From positions 248,001 to 312,000 of the forward strand of contig WFMF01000124.1 in the NCBI GenBank assembly GCA_011033025.1: a stretch of DNA of 64,000 nucleotides. The letters are read 5' to 3'. The position numbers and the translations under genes were made by a program. Positions 12,101 to 25,266 of the stretch are shown piece by piece. The notes under the pieces are model-generated. The model saw only the letters and a program-made list of their open reading frames with translations, was not told where the DNA came from and searched no databases. Source of the stretch: Beroe forskalii (taxonomy: Eukaryota; Ctenophora; Nuda; Beroida; Beroidae). The stretch's first letter is position 1, and each line of letters begins with the position of its first letter.

Positions 12101-12505
12101 CCGCCTACTTTCAAAACCAGCTGATGGGGCGTGCCGAGTTCATTATTGCTTTATTGACTGCAGTCGGTACCTATAATACAGCTATACGGTTACAGCTGAA
12201 ATCGTGGAACCGGATTGAAGATTATACTAGTACGATCATACCCCAACCACTTCCTCTGCCGTCTGACGACCTCCTTAGCGAATAATCGAACTTTGTCTGA
12301 ATAGAATGCTTCTATAGATTCTGAGTGCTTCTCTACAAAAAAAAAACAAATTCGATTCAAAGCTATTTAGTATTTTGTGCCACTTTTGTTTCCTACGGTG
12401 ACCGTATACCGCTACTTAGGTACTTACATGGTCACTAAATTACTGAAACAAGGGGCATTTATGTTAACTTACCTTTATTCTCATTTAAAGAATTCATTTT
12501 TACAG
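9166..12505. other. Intronic or intergenic stretch without recognised genes
   Basis: No exon I can support. It contains the MITE at 11218-11456 and perfect TGACGTCA octamers at 9737 and 10932. The ORFs at 9562-9852, 11818-12027 and 12070-12285 lack start context, splice sites or family features. Confidence 0.4.
11218..11456. mobile_element. MITE with 58-bp inverted arms
   Basis: Arms 11218-11275 and 11399-11456 are near-perfect reverse complements (outer bases TATGCTTTTTGAATGCC). The ~120-bp spacer includes a CTCGAG...CTCGA-rich segment. Whole length ~239 bp, non-coding. Confidence 0.85.
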
Positions 12506-12623
12506 AAACTTAAGTAGCAACAAAGCAACAGAACAAGATTACTTCAGGTTGTTGTGTGAGCTATTTGAAGAGGAATCCGTGTCAGATTTGAGTGGAACCA
12601 ATGCGAACAGTAGTATCGTGTAA
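12506..12623 (+). CDS. Candidate terminal exon, unrecognised
   Basis: A TTTTTACAG acceptor at 12497-12505 is followed by an open frame (one base completing a codon, then 38 codons) to TAA at 12621-12623. The peptide includes ATEQDYFRLLCELFEEE and ends SGTNANSSIV, an acidic amphipathic stretch that looks like genuine protein. It could be the C-terminus of the decapeptide-repeat gene at 4.2-4.9 kb. However, the phases (0 out, 2 in) require at least one intermediate exon that I did not find. Confidence 0.45.
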
Positions 12624-15600
12624 CAGTTGCTTAATAACCACTAAATATTCGAATGATTCAAAGAGGTTTCGCTTTTGAGTCAGTCACATTTAACTCCTTT
12701 CCTCCTAAACATGAATCATAATATTATGAACTTATCAAATACAGTACTGAGTTAAGTTGTAAAATACTCAATCTTATAAGAACAAAACTTGAAAGTGAAA
12801 CCTGCTAACTGATCCTTTATTAAGTAATTAAAGAAAAGTGCCGAGATTTTGACGATTTACAGATCCACACAACTGGTAGGTTGCACATTTAAATAAGAGG
12901 TGGTTGAGTGACGACATTGTAATCGGCGGCGTCTTAGTTTACCCAAAGGGTCCTTTGATATTTGCCAATCAGCGTACGATATTACCGCTTACTTGCTCCC
13001 TTATTGGTCAATGTCATGAAAGTTTAGGGGTCCTAAGCTAACACATCGCTTCGAGGTTCGAGGTGACATTAGTAAATGGGTGACAATGAGGAAGGTAGCA
13101 TTATCAAAGCGATTATTTGTTTGATTAGATTTTAATGGACTGTCTATTTGGCACTCAGACGAGCTTCGTCGCACTTAAATACTTCGAAATAAACAAGTAT
13201 TGATATTAGTGCTCCAAGGTGAATTTATAATCGACAAGGGTAATTGTCACTTGATTTCAATCATATGGACATATGAATCAAATTTATAGCCCTTAGCGTT
13301 ATATACCGGAAATTTTATTGGTAAATAAATAATTCTTAGGAGAAGTTGCATTTCGTAAGGATTCTGAATTCTGATGAAATCAGCAGTTTGGTCTTGTCAA
13401 TACTCCATTGACAAGGTGAAAGAACATTCTTCAGAATATCTAAAACAACATTCAGATAAAAGTGCCACCACTATAATACCATGAATTGAACAGTTATTGT
13501 ACTTACTGATATTATATAGCGTTATACCAGCCACACTAAACACACTTTATGTGTTGATATGACGTCACAATGAAGTGACATTGTTAGAAGCGACCCATTA
13601 TTTAAGCGCTATTGTAGCAAGAGAGTTATAATGAAGCTAATGAGCTAATGATGGAGAATAATAATACGTGTAGTGCGCCCTGTAAAACACTTAATGACTG
13701 TCCTCCATCATGACATCATTATATCACAACCATGAAGGTTTTTTGCTAATAAAATAATATTGAGTCTTGAGACAACATAAAGGCATAACATTTATTTGCA
13801 TTCACAGACTCACTTAGATGCAGCTATAACGTCACGTACCGCTAGAACTTTATTAAATCGCGTGACATTGCCATTGAAGCATTATGAAATTGCTTTGCTT
13901 CAAATGGGAATAAAAGTTCGCAGTTCTTATGCCAAGTGCGATTGAAGAAATACTTACTGTACCCATTGAAATTTTAAAACTGAGCTCAGTAGAAGAAGGA
14001 TAAAACGCTATTTTGCCCCATAAGTTTTGTCCGCAGAATACATGAATATTGCCGCAACAGCTGCCAGCAATACTGATTCTAAGTGAGTAAGTACTAACTA
14101 CTAAGTGATGAATGATGGTACGGTCAATTGTACCAACTATTGATAATTTAAGAGTTGATCAATATTGCATATTTGTTCAATGCTGGACGCTGGTAAATAA
14201 AAAGTGATTACATTAAATTTTGCCCCTTTATTGAAGTACCATGGAGTTATGACACGTATTTAAGTATTTATTATTTAGTGGCATTAAAAGATGCCCCGTG
14301 GTAATCCCATGATAAACTATGTTAATTCATTGAGAGAGTGATACTATAAATTCATTGACACCTGTGCGCTTTTCATCCGTGTTTGATCACTTTATGATAC
14401 ATAAATCCTGATTGGGGTCATATTGGTTTAAGCCTCGCCCTACAGGTTGCAAACCGGATAGGTACTTATCTTGGGCTACGATCCAGGAAATATCATAATA
14501 TAGTCCTAAAAAGGACCCGATAGGTGCGGGTCCATATATCAATTCGCAGTGATATTTGCAGACGTTACTGTGTTGCCATGATTAGACACAGGTGTTATTC
14601 CAGTGCAGCAGTAATATTCGTTCTTGGAGGTCATGTGACGTCAGTATCACGACATAGACTGGTGAGCTGATGACGTCATTGTCAAGAGTTAGAATGGTGA
14701 ATTGATGACGTCATAATCATACATTAAAATGGACATTTGACGACGACGACTAGAACTCTAGTACTTACTGCGCTATTACAGTGAGTTACACTACAGCTAA
14801 ACCAATAAACTGAGGCCAGGAGGCCTTTGCCCCGTGTCAATAACAAAATAAATCACAGTGAAATAAGCGGTGAGGTTTGCTATGACGTATGTTTTGAGTC
14901 ATCACCAGAAGTCTTATGTTATTAATCAAAAGAAGCATTAACCTTGTATTAATATTGTATTAATAATGAATGGAACGTGAACAATCTCATGGGATTCGAT
15001 GTGGAAACGTTTGTAAATTTTTACGGTCCTTTGAAGTAGTAACCAGATGTTACGCCATCGAAAAAGAATCACCTATTAAGCTATTAGGAACCTTAGTACT
15101 GAGAATATAATGATAAGACGACTGAATAAGGTCAACTTTCTACGAATTTCTGTTTTCAGGTAAGTTGTAGAAGCAAGTGTTGCGATAAACAAAAATATTC
15201 TAAACTCCTGGAAAAATGAAATTCTAATGAATTCATGCGATGTTAGTTCATGAAATACTAAAACACATTGCGCTCAGAATAGTCACTAACGATCCAAAAT
15301 GAAAGATGATTTATGGAAAAGTATCGGAGAACATGAGCAAATAATAATTTCGCTCCTGTTCACAATAGTGTCCACTCCATCATCAGATATTAAAGCTGCA
15401 GCTGTCTGCTCATGACTAAAATTACTCTAATATCTCCCTGCCACATTAGCACATTGCATTACACTTACTAGGTACATTTTACAGGAGTATGAAACTACGT
15501 AGCTTCTTAACTTCTAATTTTGGCGATTCTAGATCTTAACAGGAAATTTGGCCTAGCACCGCTACAACTGCTGTTTAGGTAAACTTTCCGTTTAGGTCAA

Positions 15601-15679
15601 CTTTTCCGTTTATGTCAAGAGACTGTTTTGCGGTCATTTGGCCTAAATATAATATTCCTTTTCTCTGTCATCGATATAA
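12624..15679. other. Gene-free stretch with clustered TGACGTCA sites
   Basis: No ORF or splice structure that I can support. Perfect TGACGTCA octamers lie at 13560, 14636, 14671 and 14706, three of them within 80 bp. Otherwise it is AT-rich unique sequence. Confidence 0.5.
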
Positions 15680-17206
15680 GACTGTAGACTGTAGTTCTGT
15701 GTACACTATTCTACAACTGTAGACTTTAGTTCTGTGTACACCATTCTACCACTCTGAAGACTATAGTTCTGTGTACACTACTCTACCACCCTGTAGACTG
15801 TAGTTCTGTGTACACTATTCTACCACTATGTAGGCTGTAGTTCTGTATACACTATTCTACCACTCTGTAGACTGTATTTCGTGTACACCATTCTACCACT
15901 CTGTAGACTGTAGTTCTGTGTACACTATTCTACTATTCTACACTCTGTAGACTGTAGTTCTGTGTACACTATTCTACCACTCTGTAGACTGTAGTCCTGT
16001 GTACACTATTCTACACACCATTCTACCACTCTGTAGACTGTGTAGTTCTGTGTACACTTGCACTATTCTACCACTCTGTAGACTGTAGTTCTGTGTACAC
16101 TATTCTACCACTCTGTAGACTGTAGTTCTGTGTACACTATTCTACCACTCTGTAGACTGTAGTTCTGTGTACACTATTCTACCACTCTGTAGACTGTAGT
16201 TCTGTGTACACTATTCTACCACTCTGTAGACTGTAGTTCTGTGTACACTATTCTACCACTCTGTAGACTGTAGTTCTGTGTACACTATTCTACCACTCTG
16301 TAGACTGTAGTTCTGTGTACACTATTCTACACTCTGTAGACTGTAGTTCTGTGTACACTGTACACTATTCTTCCACTCTGTAGACTGTAGTTCAGTGTAC
16401 ACTATTCTACCACTCGTAGACTGTAGTTCAGTGTACACTATTCTACCACTCTGTAAACTGTAGTTCTGTGTACACTATTCTACCACCCTGTAGACTGTAG
16501 TTCTGTGTACACTACTCTACCACTCTGTAGACTGTAGTTCGTGTACACTATTCTACCACTCTGTAGACTGTAATTCTGTGTACACTATTCTACCACTCTG
16601 TAGACTGTAGTCCTGTGTACACTATTCTACCACTCTGTAGACTGTAGTTCTGTGTACACTATTCTACCACTCTGTAGACTGTAGTTCTGTGTACACTATT
16701 CTACCACTCTGTAGACTGTAGTTCTGTGTACACTATTCTACCACTCTGTAGACTGTAGTTCTGTGTACACTATTCTACCACTCTGTAGACTGTAGTTCTG
16801 TGTACACTATTCTACCACTCTGTAGACTGTAGTTCTGTGTACACTATTCTACCACTCTGTAGACTGTAGTTCTGTGTACACTATTCTACCACCACTCTGT
16901 AGACTGTAGTTCTGTGTACACTATTCTACCACTCTGTAGACTGTAGTTCTGTGTACACTATTCTACCCACTCTGTAGACTGTAGTTCTGTGTACACTATT
17001 CTACCACTCTGTAGACTGTAGTTCTGTGTACACTATATTCTACCACTCTGTAGACTGTAGTTCTGTGTACACTATTCTACCACTCTGTAGACTGTAGTTC
17101 TGTGTACACTATTCCACACTCTGTAGACTGTAGTTCTGTGTACACTGTTCTACACTCTGTAGACTGTAGTTCGTGTACACTCTGTAGACTGTAGTTCTGT
17201 GTACAC
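15680..17206. repeat. 37-bp satellite array, about 41 copies
   Basis: Tandem units of 37 bp built from CTGTAGACTGTAGTTCTGTG followed by TACACTATTCTACCACT. Central copies are nearly identical; edges carry point changes, small deletions and partial units, as expected from unequal exchange. The unit holds a short inverted motif (GTGTACAC). Antisense ORFs across it are repeat artefacts. Confidence 0.95.
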
Positions 17207-20200
17207 ACGAAGGTACATTGTTTGAGTGTGTCATAACCAGCACCACATGGCGTTTGCTCAACAAGTTGAGTGTGTGTATTACACTCATACACACAGTGCA
17301 AAGCCTCAACAGATGTGTCTACGTAGGTATTTATACTTTAATATAATATACAGATTATATATTAGAACCATATATTATATTGTACATCCCTTGAAATCCA
17401 TGAGTGTGAATACTTTGTGTTTTTTGTTCTAAAGTTGACACTTTGGTTTTTTCAGATGTACACGCTGCACGTGTTTCATGGAGGTACCACATCAAGCCAC
17501 GTGTTCCAACTACTTCACATTCCTTTCACATTCTTTTGAAAACGAGATCTTTAGCCCTACAGCTCACACCTGATGTGAGATAGGTGACGTCAGCGGGGCG
17601 AGGCCGGGACATCATGAACAATATAATAGGTAGGTATCTTCAAGTGTTAAGTCAGAGCTAAAAATATTGATTTGAATCAGCAAACTTTTCATTTCATAAC
17701 AAAAGATTGTGTAATGGATGAGATAAAGGAACGGTGTCTTTTTTGTCGAGTTAGGGGCTATGTCGCCATATTGTTCAAGCTTTCTAAGAAAATTCTTCTT
17801 TATATATGATCGTCAGACGGAATCGATTTAAGTATTTGAACTAAGAGATAATTCTTTTATTTTGATAAATATCTAAGAATAATAATATAATGTCGTCAAA
17901 TAAAATACCAAAATAACAACATCCTTCCTCTTTTGCAGGATTTGAGAACGGTTTCCAAATTTGGATAAAGTTTCCAAATTCGAATAATGGTGGTATCAAA
18001 ATCCAGAGAAATATCACAACTTATGTCTTATTTTAGAAAAGGTCTTTTGGGAAAATGAGAAAATTTAGCGTTCAAAGTCACACGAATTCGAGAAAGTCAC
18101 GAATACAACAGACCCAAATCATCCCTGTTTAGGCTCCCTTACGTCAGAACTTACCTCAATAATTCTCGACATAATGGCACTGCAACAGATACCATGAAAG
18201 ACAGACTAAAGAGACTGTCCTTCTGACAATCTTCTGTGGATTGAAAAGGTATAATCTACTGTATTGCAACAACGTCGAAAAGGAAAAGTCCGAAAGAATC
18301 ATGACAGAAGGTATTTGACGGGATTACGGGCCAAAGAGAGTGATTTATAGGATATACTTCATGAATTCATGAAATTTCATGAAATGTTAATGCTAAAGAA
18401 AAGAGAAATGACAATGTAAATTTAGGAGACAAAATGAATACTCGGAATTTCACAGACAAGACAGAACGCTCGGAAAGAAAGGAATGCAGGCAGAATCTTG
18501 AAAGGAAGGAATGTAGTACTAAGAGGCCCGATAAAATCCCATCCGTTTAAATCGCAAATCGTGCGAGAGTAAAACGCGATTTTAGTGGTAATTTGAATCT
18601 CCATATTTAGCTAAAATACCACCGTTCCTTTTCAATTTCCATTATGACGTCAAAAATCTTAGACATCTTGCTGTCCGATTATCGAAGAGCTGGAATTGTT
18701 AGATTGCATATTTTACAAATCGATACCGATTGGAGCATTCTAAGATTCTGGTTTCATTATCAGCTGATGAGCTAACGTCGGTGCATATATATTATTTGAA
18801 AGTTAAATATGCAGTATTGCAGTGACACTCTGACAGCTCAATTTGGAGACAACTGAGAAAACACGCTGCAAATTGACAAGAGCAGTTGCTTCAAGTGCTA
18901 CTGTTGTATCACTTGATACCATCGAATTGATTTCAAGCTTTTCAACGATCCAAAACTAAATTAGCAATACGGTGAGAATCGGAGAGCTGTTCGAAGACTG
19001 CGATATAAAATTCTAATTTCCTTGCAGAGGGGGGGGTGACCACTATTAGACGTTAAACAGTATGATCATCATAGAAACTAGATTTTAATAAAGATCTCTC
19101 AGGAAGTCAGGCAAATCAGGCAAGCAGCTGCAGAGGAAGCAAGAATACCCTCCTTCGCAAAGTTATTAATGAAGGTCGCGTACGATGTATAGGCGCTTGA
19201 GAATGACACCCTTCATAAAAAAACTTGATAAAATGTTCGGAGAGTTGAGGAAGTGAATAAGTGAAGTTATGATACCTATTTTCTTCTAGCAGAACACTTT
19301 ATTTGGGTGTTTTAGAGGAGAGCCTGATTGCAAGTTTGCGGTTAAAAGTTGATAATACGCCGATTAGAAAGCTTCGAGAGACGTGATCCACATTTTCTAG
19401 AATGTACTCTCTATTCCCTATATTATTAACTTTCCGTCACATGAAATAGTTAAGAACACCAATAACGAACACCAATAACGAACACCAATAAAAACCAACA
19501 CCAGTTATATGTAAAACTCGGCTCATTTGAAATGTGCCGGCTTGGTGACGTGACCCAAAACTTTGAACTGAGCTGAAACTGAAACAGCGGTAGACTTGAA
19601 AGTTCCGGTTCATGTACTGTTAGTTCAATTCAAGAGGTTCTTCAGATAAGACCCCAGGTCGGATCAAAATTCTGGGTCACGTGACCACGTCAGTACAATT
19701 CAAATGCGTCGAATACAGGTGCTATGATTCACATAATCATTAATTAATTTAGATGGAATTGATAAAGTACAAAGAAAAAATTGATGAATCAAGCAAGATC
19801 AACTAAAAAACTATTTTAACTCCTGATACTTGATAACGACATCTCTCTATACAACTCGTGTTTGTCTGCCCAATGACACTGACAATTCCCGCACATGATA
19901 TAGGCGGTTAATATGACGTCATTATCATAGCAAATGTAGTAAGTTGATGATGTTGAACCGCCTATTTTTCGCGCGCGGAGTTTGAAGTACTGTCCAGTGT
20001 CCACGGAGTGCTAAGGTTATGGATACACTCAGTTGTATTAAACTTACAACAAAACACATACTAAGTTGACTAACTGAGAACTATGATAGTGGATATAATA
20101 TGAATCAGAAATGAAGGATTTGAAGCTGCCATTATTTGCCGAGCAGTTCTGCACGTGAATTGCTTTGGGTTGTACAGGCTTAATCAGATACGAGTGATAA

Positions 20201-23082
20201 CTATTTTAAGGGGGCTTATTAAAAAGACCTTCAAGCGAAATTTTTAATATCACGCGATCAAAACTCAAAAAACTGTGGTCTGAACCCATGCGATAATTCG
20301 TAGAAAATCAAGTACATATAATAACTGTACGTGAAATAATGAAGTAATCAACGCTTTCCAGAGTAAACAAAACCATTAGGAACTTAGGAAGTAACAGCGC
20401 CCAATGCTCTAATCTTCTAAAGTTCTAATGGCCGAAGAAACATATACCATTCAAGGGTTGAATTTGAAATGATAATCTTCACTTGGACCTCATTTAAGAG
20501 GTTAATTATCGTCTTTGTCTGAAATGTAAACACAAAAACGTGTACAGTAAACACATAACATAGAAATATTGAGAATGAACTTAAAAGTTAGGTAAAGTGT
20601 ATATTAGAGGCTCTACTTTAAAACAAACAAAGCAGCTATTCTAGGACACGCTGAACTATAGTGTGTGTTAGTGATGTACATATAACGAACCAAGTAACAA
20701 AAGCTAGAAGACTAACGCCTAACGGGAACAATACATTATCACATTGGGGATTATTTAGAATATTTCTATTTCAGATGCTAACAAAACAACGGCCTGGGTT
20801 GACCTATAAAACAAGGCAACTGCAGTGCTCCAGGGCTGAACAAATAAACCTTTGGTGTGTGTGTGTACAAGCTATAACGGCGATGGGTAAACAATGTCAA
20901 CATACCATCATGTGATGCCTCCATTGTACCTTATCTGTGGCGCCATTGTTACACAATGGTCGATGATGCTCTACGATCTATGCAAAAGGAAGCTTTTATC
21001 CTGCAAAAAAGGCAGCTCGTTCTTGCGTTCCTACCCTTTCATCAGTTCAACAATCACTCTCAACGGTTCATTATTCTTTATTCTGATACAGATATGTACG
21101 GAATTTACGCTCAATCGAAGTTCAAACTATCAAATTCATACCATGCCATTTATTAAAAGGTTTAGTACCTACCTATTACCTAACTAGATAAAGTGCAAGC
21201 AGTAACTGTGAAGTGTGAAGTTCGATATTTCAGCGATATTTCATTGAGACTGAGGCCGAAGGGCGCCGCACAAATCAGAGACCGGCACTTTTTCCGAGTA
21301 TTTAACTGCCTAAACTGAAAAACGCAGTACGCACCTAAAAACTTTGCTCTGACATTAGTTTGAATTTTCAAATAAAAGGAAATGTCCCGTAACAAAACTT
21401 TTAGATTCATAAAGTCATGACTGGTCATAATAACCTATCAAGTTTTTGAGCACTAAACAGTTTAATTATCGCTCTTTATTCCACACTCATAGCAACAGTT
21501 TATAGTTTTGTGAATGCCTCGACAGTGCCGAAAGATGGAGAAAGCTTCAAGCTCAATTTACCTATCTTTGCAAACACCAAACTAACAGCTCTTGAAATGA
21601 TCGATTCCATCGAATCAGTCAGTTCGATATATGAACTCTAATGGAACTCCACAACTTATCAAATTTACATAAAACCACCATGCTCTCAGACAACCGGACA
21701 ATTTAGAAATACTTTTCAGCAAATGATATATATTCACTGCCGGATACTAAATAGCTTGCTACATAATTTCAACTTGAACCCACTTAGATGTAGCTCAACT
21801 ACTTAGATGATTCGAGACGGAGAACATAATAATTATGATAAAGTAGGTACGGTATGAAGTTTGCTTTATTATCAATGAAAAATGAATTACCTTAAATTCA
21901 AATGTGATCGTAATAAGTGGCAATTGTAAGAGGGGAGCATATTATACATATTATTGAAATATATTTGCAGAAACATACACAATAACCTACTCACAGCAGC
22001 TACTACGACCCTTTTAAGAAAGGTGACCATTACGACCGAGAACACACCCAAATAAAGCATAATCATTTTAATGCAAACTTTTACATGCCTGCTTGGTCAA
22101 ACTCATAGTCCCCTCATAGTCCATAGTATGGATGAAAGGGTATTGGGAGGAAGAGAAGAAAAAATAGATACCTTGACAGGTTTAGTTAATTAATTGTTCT
22201 GCAATTATTTAAGTAATTATTTTGCACGGTTTATTTTCATCATGAATTATACAATTATACATTATACAACTTCAAATTCCATGATCATGTTTTACAAATA
22301 AATAGCGAAGATAAAGCTATCACAATTTAAACACAGTCCCGAAAGCTGAGGTGGGTATTGAACTGATGATGCCTGTACACTGTACAACTACAGTGTACAG
22401 TGTATACCACTCATCTTGGCGTGACTTATTTAGATCTTGCTGGTTACCACATTATCTTACCTAAAGGGACCAGGAGCTGGAGTTCAAGCACAGAGTTAAA
22501 GCAAAGTCTTGCAGATTGTTGTCTTGAAGAAATTTTTCTTGATTGTGCAGTATTAGTGAATTTAACTATAGTTTTCTTGCTCTGTCTGTGTGTGTTGCTA
22601 ATAATCCATGACATGAAAATATTTTAAAAAATCGATATACCTACCTACCTACTCATAAAGAAAATGTGATACTTGACACCTATTATTATCTGTAGTTGAA
22701 TATTATAGAGACATGAACGATATCTCAGTATGTAAATCATTTTAGCTTCATCAATTGACAGAAAATTCTTTAGTTCTTTATACTTTTTAGTCATTTTTTT
22801 ATTTCAAAAGTTTAATTTGATATCAAATAATCAGATAACAATATCACTTTGCTAAACAAAACTCCGTTCAAGAATTATTAACAGCCCAAAAATCTGGCAC
22901 CAAATAAGGGCCCAGAACACACCTTACGGCATAATAACACTGGTCCCCTTGCAAGTAAACAATCAATCTATATCTTATAGAAATATTTATAAATGGCTTA
23001 GGAAGTGTCTTGTGAAAATGGACTAATGAATATAAAATTAACAATTCCGTTATCAATATCGCATGTTACTCAAAATAACGAC
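17207..23082. other. Long stretch without recognised genes
   Basis: AT-rich sequence with only short scattered ORFs. It holds TGACGTCA octamers at 17585, 18645 and 19914, the last inside a small MITE. At 22400-22560 there is a diverged copy of the repeat that forms inverted arms near 27 kb. No exon I can support. Confidence 0.4.
19898..19976. mobile_element. Small MITE carrying a TGACGTCA site
   Basis: Ends ATAGGCGGTT and AACCGCCTAT are inverted repeats around a core with TGACGTCA (19914-19921) and TTGATGATG. A related copy in opposite orientation lies at 55828-55895 (TGACGTCATCTTAGCCGCC), so this is a dispersed family. Confidence 0.65.
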
Positions 23083-24093
23083 TCATGTGACCTCAGCTGC
23101 TGTATTAGCTACAGTTTTTAGTCGTTTCCGCTCCTCCACCTTCCTCTTGATTTCCTGACGCTCTTCGACTGACCTGTCCGGGCAAACAAACACAGTCTTG
23201 CAGGCTGAGGCAGCAATGTCCTTCAGATTCTTTGCTTTCATGAGAATCTGCTTCACGTGATCTGAACCTCGCAAGACGACCTTGATTGGTCTCTTCAGTC
23301 CAGCCTTGGGTACCAGCTTCATCCTTGAACTCTGAATCACGCACGGCTTTTCTCTCAGGTGAGAGAAAATTTCTCCAACCTTTTCCTCCACGATCTCGTT
23401 GCTTTGTTCTTCCACGCCGAAGATAATCACATTACGGGATCTGTCTTCCGCTTGTACAACACTCTTCACTGCCTCTGCGATCTTCTTTTTGGAGAAAACT
23501 TCTGAGCATTTGCTCTCCAGTGCACTTGCATAGGTCTGGATACCACCCTTCACTGTCTCTTCAACTTTGGCAGAGTAAACTTCGGAACATTTCGTCTCTA
23601 CTGCACTGGCATAAGACTTCATCCCAGCTTTCACAGCTTCAGAACATGTAGACTCCACTGCACTAGTACAGGTCTCTATTCCAGTCTTCACTGCTTCCTG
23701 AACCCTTGTGAGCTGTCTGTTCTTCTGCGTGATGACTTTCTCCTGCAGACTGATGATCGTTTTCTGATCTGTAATCTTCTCTGTCTTGAGCTTCTCAACT
23801 TCTTCCGCTACTCCACACGCAGCACTCATGAGGGGCTCCATATAGTACTCCGTGAGCCAGGCAAAGTGCCCCAACCACTCGCAAAGTTTGTCTTTGTTTA
23901 CCCTCGTGTAAACAGCACGGCCGTCTCGCACAGCGTCCTCACCCATATTCAATACTCGAGCCATGTCTTTAAATACAAGTCCCGTAACTCTCTGAACAGC
24001 TGCAACATCTCCCTTCCGGAACTCCGTGTGGCAGGGTCTGTCAATCCCAATCCCTTCAAAATAGGGACTGAATCCTTCAAGAGGGATGGGCAT
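23083..24093 (-). CDS. LINE ORF1-like protein (coiled coil plus RRM-like C-terminal domain)
   Basis: A 336-residue intact frame without introns. Residues ~95-210 form a heptad-rich coiled coil with internal repeats around (S/A)SA(V/L)E(S/T)KCSEV. Residues ~215-336 match the ORF1/L1-transposase-like fold: RNVIIFGVEE, then RPIKVVLRGSDHVKQILMKA, then VFVCPDRSVEERQEIKRKVE, closing with a basic tail. In LINEs this protein binds RNA as a trimer and acts as a chaperone for reverse transcription. No ORF2 (endonuclease or reverse transcriptase) follows downstream on the minus strand, so this is either an orphaned ORF1 or a domesticated host gene. The complete frame without stops argues for recent insertion or selection. 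Confidence 0.7.
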   Translation of the reverse strand: MPIPLEGFSPYFEGIGIDRPCHTEFRKGDVAAVQRVTGLVFKDMARVLNMGEDAVRDGRAVYTRVNKDKLCEWLGHFAWLTEYYMEPLMSAACGVAEEVEKLKTEKITDQKTIISLQEKVITQKNRQLTRVQEAVKTGIETCTSAVESTCSEAVKAGMKSYASAVETKCSEVYSAKVEETVKGGIQTYASALESKCSEVFSKKKIAEAVKSVVQAEDRSRNVIIFGVEEQSNEIVEEKVGEIFSHLREKPCVIQSSRMKLVPKAGLKRPIKVVLRGSDHVKQILMKAKNLKDIAASACKTVFVCPDRSVEERQEIKRKVEERKRLKTVANTAAEVT

Positions 24094-25266
24094 TATACAA
24101 ATGTACTATGTATAGTACAATGTAGAAATACCACAAGGTACGCGTTGCAAGATAACTTGGTAGGTTGCAAGAGCTGATAAGACGAGCAACAAAAGCGATA
24201 ACACATCATTGTTCAATTAATTATGATGAGTCAAAAAGTATAAAGAATCAGGTTCTCAATTGACATAAATTAAGATGAAAGGAGGAGTTCAAGACTTTTC
24301 ATTGATACATTGATACAAGAGATTCCTATATGTTTGTAGTGATTGATCATTGATGCAGAGAAACACAATTTCAAAAATGATATCAAACCCACACACTATA
24401 TATAACACTAATCGACTGACAGTTTCGAAATTATATATAATCTCTTCTTCAGAATCTCCACATAGTGTAACACAACATTCTCAGTTAGTTAATTTAAAAT
24501 GTTTGAAGTGATTGATTGTTGTGTTGTAAGTTTATTATGTGATAATTATCATGAGATAATGGTCATCAGACATTCAGACAAAAAGCATGCTCAATGCCCC
24601 AATGATTCAAGTAGGAGCTATATTGATTGTTCAAATATCATATGAACTTCTACACTGTCTACCCAGTCTCAAGTAAGTATTCATCTGTTTAGCACCATGC
24701 AAGTTACTTCTATTATCTTATGATAGCAGAGAAGAGGGAAGATCTAAGAGGGAAAAGTCCACTGCTTACTTAATTTATTTAATGAGGGACTCATAGGAAA
24801 AAGCATCCACTACATTTTGGTGGGTAGTTGTGTTTGCATACTATATCTACAATAACAAAAGTCCATGAAAGTTACTTAGTTTAATTTTATATTCATGTTT
24901 TGGAACCCAACTTGATTTTAAGTATTCAGGAACTATTTTCCTATTAGAGTATTATATTTACTACTATTGTTGTTGAACTTTCATGATTCTATAAAGTTAT
25001 TCCTTCAATTTTCAGGACATTATATCAATGGTTTAATTGGCGGTTTCCTAGGGGCACGAAGTGCTCAAAACGTTTCCGAGCTTCACCATTGATGTTCTGT
25101 CTGCTTAGATGAAAGCTCTGCGTTTCTCTTTGTTATGTATGATATGATTATGTATATTAAAGTATTAAAATGTTTGATATGGATACTTGGATATAAGGGA
25201 ATCTATTCATTAAGGCATTGATGAAGTATCAGAAGAAAACTTAAATTTCATTTTCACATTTGATTA
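24094..25266. other. Non-coding, dispersed repeat fragments
   Basis: At ~24360-24480 a repeat with CCACACACTAT, then ACAGTTTC, then CTTCTTCAG resembles a second copy at ~32140-32230. The tail (GTGT.ACACAACATTCTCAG) also recurs at ~28497-28520. No gene seen. Confidence 0.5.

Noticed and set aside
17077-17309. Tyr/Gln-rich minus-strand ORFs
   Set aside because: Products of the 37-bp satellite.
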